From assembly GCF_014898055.3 (NCBI RefSeq), contig NW_023602073.1:82068678-82132677 (forward strand): a stretch of DNA of 64,000 nt. The letters run 5' to 3'. Below the pieces are notes generated by a model. The model searched no databases, had not been told where the DNA came from, and saw nothing but the letters and a program-made list of their open reading frames with translations. Source of the stretch: Talpa occidentalis. Taxonomy: Eukaryota > Chordata > Mammalia > Eulipotyphla > Talpidae. Position 1 is the stretch's first letter. Each line of letters starts with the position of its first letter. Positions 37,403-49,140 of this stretch are shown here, in pieces. The translations under genes and the position numbers were made by a program.

Positions 37403-37984
37403 GAGCATATTTTGCAAATGAAACACAGAAACAAAAATATCTATGAAGTTACCGAGATAGTTCATGAGCAATAGTCTTCATGCTGCTCCCACAAAAGTGA
37501 CAGCCTCTCCCTGTTGTATGCTAACAGGTCTGTTACCAGAAACCCACTCCTACCAAAGATAGAATTATTCTTTTGATACTAAACAATGAGATGTTGATAA
37601 TCACAGGAATTTAATTTCCCCCATTTAATGTCAGTAGTAAATTTGGTTAAGGGAAAACAACACCATTATCAAAGAACAGTTAACAGGTCATTAAAATGCT
37701 ACTTAATTATGTCATGGAACCTTTAAATGTATTACCACTTTACATTCTATTGACTAATTTATCTGTGGCACCAAAAAGGTCCTAAATTCTGGATCCTTCT
37801 CACCTAATCATTCAGAATCTTGCAATCGAACTCCATTTATCAGAAACTTTCAGGCACTTTGGGCAATACTGGGAATTATACCAAGATATTTCTTTATAAA
37901 TACAGTCTCTGACTGCTAGAAACTTACTGTGTGAAAGTAAGAGCTTGCTAAACTTCATAAAGGAAGAATTTTAACACCTGCCTA
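37403..37984. other. Apparently unique sequence
   Basis: Nothing recognised. Confidence 0.5.
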
Positions 37985-38160
37985 TTGTGCATTATTCTTT
38001 GTTACACATTGTACTAGATGTGTTGCAACAACCCAATAAACCAGGCACAATTAGTTTTCAGTCTGTATGTAAAGAAACTGAGGCTCAAAAAAATAAAGTG
38101 ATGGGCCCAAGAGATTACAAAACTAATAGTTGGTGACACCAGTTTTACACATAACTTCAA
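37985..38160 (+). repeat. MIR SINE
   Basis: TACTAGATGTGTTGCAACAA, AAAGAAACTGAGGCTCAAAA and GGGCCCAAGAGATTACAAAA fit MIR. Confidence 0.8.
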
Positions 38161-38185
38161 TACTAACACTGCCCTGGGTTCACAT

Positions 38186-39122
38186 TGTAGCACAAAGAAC
38201 CAAATTTACAGGGGGACTTGCTGCCTCAGCCAGATAAGACACTGGCAAGCAGTTAAGAAAAGGGCCTCACACTGTGGGGCCAAAGACTTTTAAAGGGCCT
38301 CACGCCATGGGGCCGAAGATTTCCAAAGAGCCTCACACCTTGGGGCTGAAGATTAATCTATAACCTATAAGCATCCCTTTGTTTTTTGTTCTTGGTCATA
38401 AAATGAGAAAAATCAGAAAATTTACTGGGCAATAAAGTATATGTATAAGAATATTATAAGCACATGACACGGAAAATTACCTGCTTAACAATTAAACACT
38501 GAACAAATTGGCCCACCTCACAATGGGAAATAATTGTTATACATGAACATGCCTGACAAGCAAGCCAAGACAACGATTATAGTAAGTCCTTCTTTTGCTT
38601 TTTTTAGAAGTTTCTTAGGAAAGTTTTTAAATGAAGTTAATTGTGTTAAGAAGTTTCTAGGTAGAAAACCCTGTTAGCTGATAACCAGAAAGCAGCTGGT
38701 CTCCAGCTGAAGGCCATATAATAAGAAGAGTCCTTTGATGCTTAGGCTTTAGCTGATAGGGGTGTACTGATGGCTATCGGCTGTCTTAGGTAATTGTCTA
38801 AACTGAAATAATGAATTTTAGTGTAAGGTTTAGTTTTTTATCTATTAACCTTGAAGGTTGCCTTCTTGCTGAGAGCATATAGGAGCCAGAAGTCTATGGG
38901 AAAAGAATACACTGATTGTTTCTGCTTTGCTTCTATGCATATAATGATGTAATCTCACTGCTTAGAAAAAATAAATAAATAAAGACCTGCTAAGTCCCTC
39001 AGTAGAACATAGTTACACCTCATCAAGTGTCAGTGTCTCCTCACTGCCTCATCCACCTCATCTCCCCAATCCCCTCATGCCTCTGTTTCATGACATTTTG
39101 CCAGGCTGGCCTTCAGCACAAA
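38186..39122 (+). mobile_element. Candidate solo LTR of unknown family
   Basis: Three imperfect 32-34 base units (38261-38355) precede a TATA-like CATATAATAAGAAG (about 38715) and a polyadenylation signal AATAAATAAATAAAG (38970-38984). That is the order of U3 repeats, promoter and poly(A) signal in a retroviral LTR. The last 100 bases are pyrimidine-rich with CCTCATC motifs, like some U5 regions. AGCACAAA occurs at 38189-38196 and 39115-39122 and might be a duplication, but canonical TG...CA ends are not clear. No coding sequence is present. Confidence 0.45.
38261..38355 (+). repeat. Triplicated 32-34 base repeat
   Basis: Three units each contain GGCCTCACNCYNTGGGGCC-like sequence followed by GAAGATT or AAAGACT. 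They start at 38261, 38293 and 38327. Units differ by a few bases. Confidence 0.9.
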
Positions 39123-41052
39123 TTAAATTACACCAATGTAGCACAACTACAGTACATTTTTTAAACTATGTATAGTATTTATAATGATATGTATATGGAT
39201 TTGCAATATAACATAAATATGTTTTATAGAAATAAACAAAAATCAAACAAAAACAAAAAGCTATAAACTCAAACCAAGTCCACATTAATTTCATTTAATC
39301 AGCTAGGTTCAGGCAAGGTTTTCTTGGTCAGTGCTCAATTAGTAATAGCTAATATTGCTATTACTATTTTTATTTTATTTCAAAGTGGTGTTCTCCAGGG
39401 TAACTGAATGATATGGAGAGTGGGAGGAGAAGAGATTTTCTGAATATCCCTCTCTCGGTCTGAAATCCAAAATGTGTAAAATTAAAATTCTTTTTCTTTA
39501 CTATGAGACAGTCAGAATATGATAATGTAAGCTATTATTCCTTCAGTCCTCCTAATACTGGACCAATTTTCCCAAACCCAGGGATGAAGTTATCCCAGCC
39601 CAAGTAATTCTTGCTTCCTGGCTCTCCCTGGGAGAATCTTAGTTGCCTCTTTCAGAAAATACTGCAATCTGCCTTGCTGAACAGTTAACACTAATCATAG
39701 ACAAAATGCCTAGAAAGAAATAAAAGAGCAGGGGTGTCACATCTCATGGAACTATATTCTCTGGATCGGAAAGCAGCTTTATCCAACACAATAATCCTCA
39801 GGATACAAAATGAAGCAACTCAGCTTCATTCAAGGCATAAAATTCATCACTAATATAAAACAGTCATCTAGCCTAAATGTTCTCCATAAATCGCCCTCAG
39901 TAACAATTTCCAAAACAAAAACAAAAGGCAAAATATAGTTTCTAGCCTGAATTTATGGTTTGTCCATGTCATAAGACAGAAATGTATCCTGACAAGATCT
40001 TTGAATTTTCAGCTTATTATACTGCTGAGTCTTACAAATGATTTATCTTCTGGGTATAAGGCCAATATTTGCATCTTGACTCATTTTTATAGCTACATTA
40101 TCGAACTATTATGATCCAGAATCCAGCATACTGTTATCAGAACAATAAACTTTTTTGGGATCTTGAAAACATTTTCTGTTGCTTTGGAACTACTAAAACG
40201 CTACCATCTTTTTCTGAACAGCCCAGGTCATACATATAGCATACATAAATGAAATATTTAGGAAAAGAGGTATCAGAAATAACAGAACACTGTCATGTTT
40301 TTATATGTTATCTGTCATATTTTAGTTTATTTACCTGAAAATAAGAATGTTTTTCATATTTAAATGTTTAAATGACATAATTAAAAAATTAACAGCCTGC
40401 AATAAAAGATGATTTAGGATAAATGGAAGCTAATTTAATAATTTCAGATTACTATTTCATTTTATAAGAGCTAATAGCTATTGGTTCACAAGTTTGCAAC
40501 CTAGCCAATACCTGGGTACCTTTAGATATAATGTAGTATTTGCATTTCATATCTTCTCTTGATTTTGCAAATACTGTATGTTTGATAATACATAAAGAAT
40601 TTTAAATATGAAAAAAAGACAAACCTCCCATAGCTTCTGGGAGGTGGAACTCACATGAGGGTAGAGTAGTACAATAATGAATATTTATAATGATGATTCT
40701 AAATGATCTAGAAAATATTAAATCATATTAGATTTGTTCTGATTAAGAAGATGAAAAGATTTCTTTCAAAATTTTTATGTGAAATTGTCTGATAAAGAGA
40801 AAGCCATGATATAGTTATATAAATTATACATAGTTACATATATAAAGTTATAAAGTTATAGGCTTATATAGTATGTAATAATTATTATAAGTATATATAA
40901 TAATTATAAAAGTATAAAGTCACATGCAAATTGTTTACAATAGATAGCTATATGGACTATAGTTCAACTGTCTAGGATTTAGTTTTTCAATCTTTTGAAT
41001 AAATGAAATTTAACTTTACTATGACCAGTAACTCACTTTTTCACTGTTCTTT
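39123..41052. other. Apparently unique AT-rich sequence
   Basis: About 1.9 kb; ATTATAAAGT-type low complexity at 40800-40920. No gene. Confidence 0.5.
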
Positions 41053-41354
41053 AAAAAGGAAATGCAGGGCCTCCCCGGTGGCGCAGCGGTTGAGCGCTGG
41101 GTTGTGGAGCTGCCCGCAGCCTCTGCAGTGCCGGTTCCATCCCGGCTGCTCCCCGGCCACTGGAGGAGGGTCCCGCATGGCGCGCAGACCTCTCCTGCCG
41201 CCCGCTGCTCCCCTCAGCAATGTACCTCGGTCCTTCTGCCTGCTCTGCTCCCCGCTCTGGCTCTGGTGAATTCTCTCCCCCTCCCGCGCTTCTGACTGTA
41301 CCCAGTGCTTGCATAAATAAATAAATCTTTAAAAAAAAAAAAAAAGGAAATGCA
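41053..41354 (+). mobile_element. tRNA-derived SINE, young copy
   Basis: The body (41067-41340) is the cleanest copy in the window. It has an intact GGGCCTCCCCGGTGGCGCAG head, CpG-rich sequence retained, an AAATAAATAAATC tail and a long pure A run. The perfect 14-base duplication AAAAAGGAAATGCA is at 41053-41066 and 41341-41354. Retained CpGs and the pure tail imply recent insertion. Confidence 0.95.
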
Positions 41355-41964
41355 ATGTGCTCACCTGCTAAGAAATTTCACCTAGCATATAATTTCAATG
41401 ATAGTTTGAATAAACAACAGCTGTCATATGGCATCGATTTCCCATTCCTTCCATGCTTGCATCTATAAAATCATTTTCTTTTACACTAGAGTGTACTGAA
41501 GAATAATTAATCCATGTTTTAAAAAACAATTTAAAGATATAAAAGATTACTCCAAAATGCCAATTGTGATTATTATTATAATAGCCAAAGGCAAGAAGAC
41601 TAATTCAGAGATACTAATTGGTGACTTAATATAGCGATGTTCTACCATCTGTGGAAGGGGTAAAGAAAATCATAATCCTTTGGGCCCAACAGCAAAAACA
41701 AGGTAGCAAAACCAAGACTGATGAGGGCTAAAGTTTTGCATCTGGGAATCCTAACTGGATTATCTCCCCTTTTGCCTGACAGAACATAATTTTTAAAACT
41801 TATTAAGCCTTCAGTCTTCAAACATGCCCTGGAATTTCCACAAAACTGTTCAAGTGAAAACAAGCTAGGTACTCAAGTCTGTTCTAGAGTAAAAGCTAGA
41901 GTTTACATAACCTGAGATATCAAAGATGACAAAGTTAATTTCATGGTAAAATATATTTCTTTAA
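41355..41964. other. Apparently unique sequence
   Basis: Nothing recognised. Confidence 0.5.
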
Positions 41965-42212
41965 GGGGTCCCCTAGTGGCGCAAGGGATTAAGCACAGCA
42001 CTGTGAAGTTGTCTGCAGCCTCTGCAGCATGAGTTCCATCCCAGGCCCGCCAGGGAGCAACCTACATGGCACAGCAGACCTCTCCCGTTGCTCCCCTCAA
42101 CAGTATATTTCAGTCACTCTGCCTGTTCTGTTCCCCACCCTGTCTCTGGTGAATTCTCTCACCCTCCACACCTCTGGCCTGTACCCCAGTTCTTGTATGC
42201 ATAAATAAATAT
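41965..42212 (+). mobile_element. tRNA-derived SINE, older copy
   Basis: A diverged SINE with head GGGGTCCCCTAGTGGCGCAAG and tail ATAAATAAATATATC. The flanks AATATATTTCTTTAAGG and AATATATCTTTGG may be a decayed duplication. Confidence 0.85.
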
Positions 42213-42231
42213 ATCTTTGGGGAAAGAAAAA

Positions 42232-42462
42232 GGATACCAAAAAAATTTAAAAAGCAAATGAGAAAATAACTTCCAAATTGCATTAGATGCTGTGAGGAGG
42301 AAATAGCAATATACAATAAGAGAAGCTATTGGGAAAACGAGAGAAGTAGGAAAACTAGGCAGCACAATGTTAGCAGCATAATGTGGGCTAGGCACAAAAC
42401 TAGGCAGCATAATGTGTGCTTAACCCCTTGCGCCATCAGTGAGGCCCCTTTTTTTGGTATCC
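42232..42462. repeat. 14-base perfect inverted repeat enclosing a SINE head
   Basis: GGATACCAAAAAAA (42232-42245) is the exact reverse complement of TTTTTTTGGTATCC (42449-42462). Between them lie a 45-base-period duplication (42351-42420) and the reverse-strand SINE head. Confidence 0.9.
42417..42448 (-). mobile_element. Short SINE head fragment
   Basis: About 32 bases (reverse-strand GGGGCCTCACTGATGGCGCA then AGGGGTTAAGC) match only the first part of the tRNA-related SINE head. The rest of the element is absent. It forms the right side of an inverted-repeat arrangement starting at 42232. Confidence 0.7.
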
Positions 42463-44920
42463 GTTCCTCAAACTACAAAGCACAAACTCCACAAGAACTG
42501 GGACCATGAGCATTTAGTTGACCGTTATAATCACATTACCATGCAATTGTAGCATGCATTGCTAGATGCTGATGGAGGTGTGCTGAATGAAAGTAGACTC
42601 TTCAATTAAACTTGCTTCTCAAAGCACTTAGTCCAGGGGCCTACTCTTAGATGGGGAAATTAGCAACAGGAAATTAGAGAGGGTTGCTAGAATGCTTTCT
42701 AATTAGACTGGCTAGTCATCATATGCTCAAGTCTCCTCTATCTTTATTGTACTGCTTCTACTTAGTTCTTCTTTTGCTGCTGCAAAAATTACCTTCTGCT
42801 CAAAGGCATTCAGTGGTGCTCCATCCTGCATTGCCAGTCAGTCTGGGTGACCATGTCACTTTACCCAGCCCGCCTACCTATATCACCTCCATCGTTTTCC
42901 CCACCTGTTCCCAACACACTATTCAAGAACTACCACTCATTTCCCCTTCTGTCCCTCTCCTTCTATAGATGCTTTATAGGACAATTTATGCTATTTAAAA
43001 AACCTAGAACAAATTCCTAGCTGCCATCTGTTCAACCATCATTTATTTTTCATTAAAAATCTTTCATAAATTGAAGCTTATTTCAGAAAAAGGATGAGTC
43101 CAGAAAGGCGTGAGATGCCTCACTTTTAGATTCATGTGTCTGACTTTAGATTCAGTGTTCTGTATTACTAGCTAGGTTTGCTTCATGAGAAAAAAATTAA
43201 AAATAAATTATAAAATGGAAAAATAAAATCCTAGCATTTATATATTGTAAATACATGTGATTATATTTATACAGAGACCCATACTATTTGTGACATACTG
43301 CAATGTTACAAAGTAATAGGAGAACAGAACTAGTTCCTTCTACTCGCTGCATAGCAAATACAGGATATAAAATAATCATTATTATGTGCTATACATGTAC
43401 TAATTTACAAATTACAGATATATATAATATATATATGAAGTTTGAAAAGAGTTTCAAATTGGCAGGTTTTCTTAACCATAGCTACTGGCTTATTTTTACT
43501 GATTGAGAAGGTATGTCTACATGGTAATGTCAAGTTGGCTGACAAACAGCTTTCCTAGTTCTGACATATTTATTTAAACATTTCATGTTCTTAATGAGGC
43601 TATTTTCATCAGAGTAGGATAAAGAAATTTGACAGTTCCCAGGAGGGGGAGCACCATGTCATTAATACCAGACTTGAAAAAAAAGGATGATTTCAACATA
43701 TAGCCCCAATCCTTTGAGTCCTAAACCAAACACTACCTTCATTACAGAAATCACTGGTTAGACATCAGGACCACATATTTTTAATACAGGAATTGATAAC
43801 AAATGATGAAATTATGACTCAGTGCTAAGTTCTTTAAAAATTCATACTTGGATGAATTGACCAGATGAAAACAGGCAATAATTCCTCTATACTTGAATAG
43901 GCTTAATGTCAATTTCTATATTTCAAGAGCAATTTAGAGAATTGGAAAAAGACCCTCGAAAAGACCAGCCAAAATTATGGGTAGGGTGATAATAAAGCCC
44001 ATTATAAAGGATAGGGCATTTCAAGTTATTAATCTGCAGAGAGTACCTAAAAAAAAGATGACTACCTAAAAAAGTAGAAAATTTTTATGGACAGGCAAGC
44101 TGCTGTTTTTTTCCCTATTGTAAGGATTATGGGAAAATGGGTTTAAATTATGATTGAAAAGAGATTTATACTAGAAATAAGGAAATTTTATTGACAAATT
44201 TTATAATATTCAAAAACAGGTTTCTGTAGAACTTAATATCATCCCTATCGTTGGAGAACTTAAGGATACATGGTAATCTATCTCATGTTGCTATATCAGA
44301 GAAATAGCAGAGAAAATTATCTAAGCAGTTTTCACGTAGGGTTCCCTTAAGAATTAGGATTCTTTTATTCCACCTTTGTAATTTGGGAAATTTTTTTGTT
44401 AAAAACAACAATAAAATTGTATTTCAATAACACATGGAACACTATAGGAAGACAATAATGCTTATTATTAGAAATCTCTATAAAGTGATGAGAGAAAAAT
44501 CTAAAACTGAGGTGACAAAAACAAGTAAGTTTTCTATGACAGATTAATTTCTTTCTGTCATAATTCTGAAGGTCAAGTCTCACAAAGTAGCGCATCCCCA
44601 GAGTGAGGAGGCACAAGCAGCTATCACTAAATGTAAAGGGAGAGTTTATACATACGGAGAACTTTATAAATTGAACATGTCACAAATATGCTGAGGATCT
44701 GACATTAACTAGACACAAAGGTGTCCTCATGAACAATTTGTAGTGCCATTCAGGATTGAAGGGTCACCCCTATGTTGTGGACACAAATTCCACTATCTTC
44801 AGTTTCTGACATTTTCCTTCTGCATAAAGTGTATATGTACATAAAGTATACAAATGGCTCAATTCCAGTGTGGTCCTTATCTTTCTCTGAAGTGACACAT
44901 ATCCAAATTAGTATCTCCAA
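42463..44920. other. Mostly unique sequence, possible L2 traces
   Basis: Weak L2-like traces at 42470-42600 and 42780-42990 (GGCATTCAGTGGTGCTCC). Otherwise nothing. Confidence 0.35.
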
Positions 44921-44934
44921 TAGAAACAGGAGGG

Positions 44935-45856
44935 TTTTTTTTTTTTAATTAATAAATTTTATTTTTATATTCCCCATACAATTGCAATCCCCCCATTCTG
45001 ACCCTAATCCTTCCCCTCCCGCCCCCCACCCCCAAAAAGTGTCTCTGGTTCATAGTTTTTTGTTGATTTTGATTTTCACTTTCTTATAGTTATTCATTTT
45101 CCTGGTCCCTTATTTAAGTTTTCTAGATCCCTGCTATGAGTGAGACCATCCGGTATTTTTCTTTTTCTTTTTGGCTTATTTCACTGAGCATGATCCCTTC
45201 CAGCGTCATCCATGTTGCTGCAAATTGCATGTGTTTATCTTTTTTGAATGCTGAGTAATATTCCATGGTATATATGTACCACATCTTCTTGATCCAGTCA
45301 TCTATTTTTGGGCATTTGGGCTGTTTCCAAAGCTTAGCTATTGTAAACAGTGCTGCTATAAGCATAGGGGTGCAGGTGTTCTTTGGAATTGATGTTTCTG
45401 TGTTCTTTGGGTAAATACCTAGGAGTGGAATTGCTGGATCCTGTGGAAGCTCTATGTTTAGTAGGTCCAGAAATCTCCACACTGCTCTCCATAGTGGTTG
45501 GACCAGTTTGCACTCCCACCAACAGTGCAGAAGAGTTCCTTTTTCTCCACAACCTCGCCAACATTTGTTGTTGCTAGTTTTTTTAATATGTGCCATTCTC
45601 ACTGGTGTAAGATGGTATCTCATGGTAGTTTTGATTTGCATTTCCCTGATTGCAAGTGATGTTGAACATTTTTTCATATGCCTGTTGGCCATTTGCATTT
45701 CTTCTTCAGAGAAGTTTCTTTTTAGTTCCTCTGTCCATTTTTTGACTGGATTATTTTCTTTGTTGTTGTTGAGTCTCATCAGCTCTTTGCAGATTTTTGT
45801 GATCAGTCCTTTATCATTAGTGTTGGGTGCAAAAATTTTCTCCCAGTTGGTGGGGT
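44935..45856 (-). mobile_element. L1 LINE, 5'-truncated, with intact ORF2 C-terminus
   Basis: A T run at 44935-44947 is the reverse-strand poly(A) tail, followed by the L1 3'UTR and the end of ORF2. Flanking duplications TAGAAACAGGAGG occur at 44921-44934 (one extra G) and 45857-45869, marking both ends. Only the last 0.9 kb of the element was copied, typical of target-primed reverse transcription. The near-perfect duplication and open frame point to a fairly recent insertion. Confidence 0.93.
45123..45856 (-). pseudogene. L1 ORF2 C-terminal fragment
   Basis: About 245 codons read without a stop to the natural end of ORF2 (ends SLIAGI). The frame includes the cysteine-containing C-terminal segment ([21 protein letters not shown]), a CX3CX7HX4C-like nucleic-acid-binding motif of mammalian L1 ORF2p, and the conserved [11 protein letters not shown] and YTMEYYSA blocks. 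Endonuclease and reverse-transcriptase domains are missing because the element is 5'-truncated. The frame runs on past the L1 boundary into flanking DNA by chance. It has no promoter and no expected product. Confidence 0.9.
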
Positions 45857-45869
45857 TAGAAACAGGAGG

Positions 45870-48800
45870 TTTTTCAGCCTGACCTTTACCAATCACAGGA
45901 AAGAGTTTGTGTATTAATAGGACACTTTCCAAAAATATTATACTGTGGACTAATAAACTCATTTACAAGGAAACTGTTGTTTCAGACTACACTTAGAATT
46001 ATAAAGAGCTTATAACATCTAAATAGACACTGTCAGCAGTAAACATAAGCAATTATGCCAAGTTACCAAAAATTTCATTCTATTTATGGCAGATATTTTA
46101 CAATTATAATCAGGATGGGTAAAATAAACACAAATACATTTATCTGTTGAAGTTTTTCAATTTTGCTGATCTTCAGTTTTTCCATTTGGGAATTTATATC
46201 ATAGCTGATTTCTGAGACCTTTCTAATGAAAAAAAATTTCAAAGATTCAACTTTTGATTTATATGATGAGCTGAGATAACATATCATATCTTTTTGTCAA
46301 TGCTCCTTTAAGAGCTATTTCTGGTTACTTTTACCCAGAAGAGTTCATTCAGGAATCAAACTATACAAACATTTTAACACACACACACACACTCACACAC
46401 ACCCATCACAATCACAATCTATCAGAATCAAGGTGCTTATTCTGGAGGAAAAAAGAGAAGGAAAAAATGTAAAGCAAGAAAAAGATTATCACTAGTTGGC
46501 TTAAAATTTCAAAAAAATATAGGAAGATTGGAGGATGATGAGATGGGAAATATTTGAAATATATGGTGATACACATTACATTCAATATATATCTGAATTT
46601 TAAAGAGAAAAAAACAATTATTTGTTTAACAATTTTTAGGCATTCAATTTCATTTCTTAAAAAATAAAAATTAAATGACAGAATTAAGTTGTCTTTTAAA
46701 TGCAACCATGAGGTCTTTGCGATAGGTAACCACAGCTTTTACTAACTTATTTCATGTTTTATTGCAAGAGTTAAAGATAAGACTTAACTGATTATCACTA
46801 GATTGCCAAACACTTGAAATATCCTAAAGAAGAGTATTATAAAAAATAAATGTGTTGGCAAAGATGTAGAGAAACATGGTCACATTCTGAGGTACTTGTG
46901 GTTAGAACTTCAACATATGAACTCAGCCCTTAACACCCAATATGACATGAATGAGAAATGAATAATGAATGAGAAAGTCGAATGATCTTGATAAGGAAGG
47001 GGGAAAGAGAGTATATCTAGACGTTTTCTGTAAAAGGCAGATCTAACAGTAAGTATCTTTGTGAGGGATTCCAGTTTCCTAAACCATGGAGAGAGAATAC
47101 TTCACCAAGAGTGATGGGGGACTAACCAAGATGGGGGAAAGACCAATGTCTGACTAGGAATATAAAGGGATTTTACATGGATTGAGCTTAGAGTGACACA
47201 TAATTTTTAATAGAGTTGACTGCTTTATTATTTCTTTTTTCACAGTTAAGTAAATCATGTAGTCCATTCCTCAAACAGAAGATGAATTCTCTCTCTTGAG
47301 GTGAAAAAATAGAACTCAACATGTACATGGTCCCTTCAACTATCTCCTGGACTCTAGGACTAATAAGCACTGTTCTCTAGCAAAAGGAGCTGTCACACCC
47401 ACTAAATTCCTAGTCCCAGGCCTGTAGAAGAGAAGAAGTGTCAATTTCACCTAAGAATTGTCATGCCATTCTTTCCCAAAACAGTCATTAGATTTAACAA
47501 TTACTTTCCTTGGATAGACAGGTAATAGTTTATTAACATCCTGCTCCCAGTACAGAATCAATGCTAACAGCAATAATCTACCTAGAACATTAGATTCTTT
47601 GTCACATTCACCTTTTGATTACATTGTATTAAAGGGGTCCTATTAACCCTACCCTATATTTGAAATTTCCTTTCATCAGAACTCTAGTATTCATCCAGGT
47701 GGTTCAACCCTGTATACTTTTGCTAGTGTTGTAGTTTAATAGTACATAGGTGCAAATAAAGTAGCAGAACTCATATTAATAGCAATAACTCAAGACCAAA
47801 GTTAAGTTTAATTCATATTTTAAGATTAAATGAGTGAATTTTCAGGGGATTAGCCAAGATGACCAGCTGTTATGATTAATAGGGGAGAAAATGAGTTGTT
47901 GTTGTTTTTTAATAGTTGTACATAATACTGAGTGAAGAATGCCTATAAGCCACATTATTAAAATTCATTTTATTATGTGATGCCTTTCAATGCTACTCCA
48001 CATATCTTTTTCCTTTTCTCAAGCTCCGGTCTTAACCTATGAGTCAGCCTTCTACTTTTCTGAGAAAAATGAAGCCATCGTACGTGTCTTCTCTTTCCTT
48101 GTTTCCTTTGACCACTGAAAGTAATGGCACAGCATAGTAATCTGGCTAGAAAGGATGACTTAAAGACCAAATCTTGAAACTGCATTTATAAGCAAACTCA
48201 TTGGTTTCCTTTATATCATGGTGTTTTGGACCAATAAATAAAAAACTTCGTAAAAGTCATTTATTCATGTTTAACAAATTTTAAGAAAAATCAGTTCATC
48301 ATCTTAAAATATCATATTATTATGGCTGTTGTTTTCAGTGGTGGTTTTGGTGATAATTCTGAAAACCAGGGAACAGAGTTAAAATTACTCCATCCCACCA
48401 TTGCAATCGGTCTAACATTTCTGTAGACCTCTTTCTCTTTCACATTTTCTTCTCTCTGCTGAAGAGCTATGATCTGCCTCCTCTTCAAAGTTGTTAACCT
48501 TTCAAAGTTCTTAATAGCCTAGCCACTCTATCAAGAATTTGACCCATGAATTATCCCCTCTTTCATGCTTTAAACGTACACTTTTAAATATATTCAATCA
48601 CTTCCTCTGGCTATTCTGCAAGTAATCATTTTCTCGGAGTTCCTGGAGGGACAAAGGCAGTTAGTTGAGGTGTCAGGAGGAGACTGAGAGCCTGGGGTTG
48701 CCCCTACCCCCATCCATCACTAGTCACAGGTTAACAGTCTTACGTATCTTGGATTTGAAGTTTCCAGTACATCATTTTTTTCCAAAAGGAAATTGTCACT

Positions 48801-48930
48801 GTAGAAAGGATGTTTTAAGAAATTCCTGGCAAACAAATACGCCTATATCTTCCTACTTAATAAGATGTCCCCCATTAGGAACCATCGTTTTACCTCCAGT
48901 TATTATTTATCTCTATTACTACAATTACTA
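45870..48930. other. Long apparently unique block
   Basis: About 3 kb containing only an AC microsatellite (46378-46402). No coding signal. Confidence 0.45.
46378..46402. repeat. (AC)n microsatellite
   Basis: About twelve AC units interrupted once by TC. Confidence 0.9.
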
Positions 48931-49028
48931 CTTTTCTTTCCTTCTCCTCTCCTCTCCCTCCTATTCCTTTTCTTCTTGCTCTTGTCCCTTTTCCTTCCTC
49001 CTCCCTCTTTTCCATCTTTCTGTCCCCC
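48931..49028. repeat. Polypyrimidine tract
   Basis: About 100 bases almost wholly C and T (CTTTTCTTTCCTTCTCCTCT and onward), low-complexity, ending at an L2 3' end. Confidence 0.9.
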
Positions 49029-49140
49029 ACAAGACTATAAGCTCCATGACAACAAGGATTTTGCTGTTTTGATTATTACATTTTTTCTAATGCCTAGAAT
49101 AATAACTGACAAAAATTCAACACATGCTTGTTTATAAATG
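49020..49140 (+). repeat. L2 LINE 3' end
   Basis: GACTATAAGCTCCATGACAA, AATGCCTAGAATAATAACTG and AACACATGCTTGTTTATAAA follow the L2 3' terminal order. Confidence 0.7.

Noticed and set aside
37144..37446. 100-codon forward frame
   Set aside because: It runs antisense through the LTR fragment and has no recognisable retroviral or cellular protein similarity.
45123..45962. 279-codon frame as an intact gene
   Set aside because: It is the C-terminal end of L1 ORF2 plus about 35 chance codons beyond the L1 boundary at 45856.
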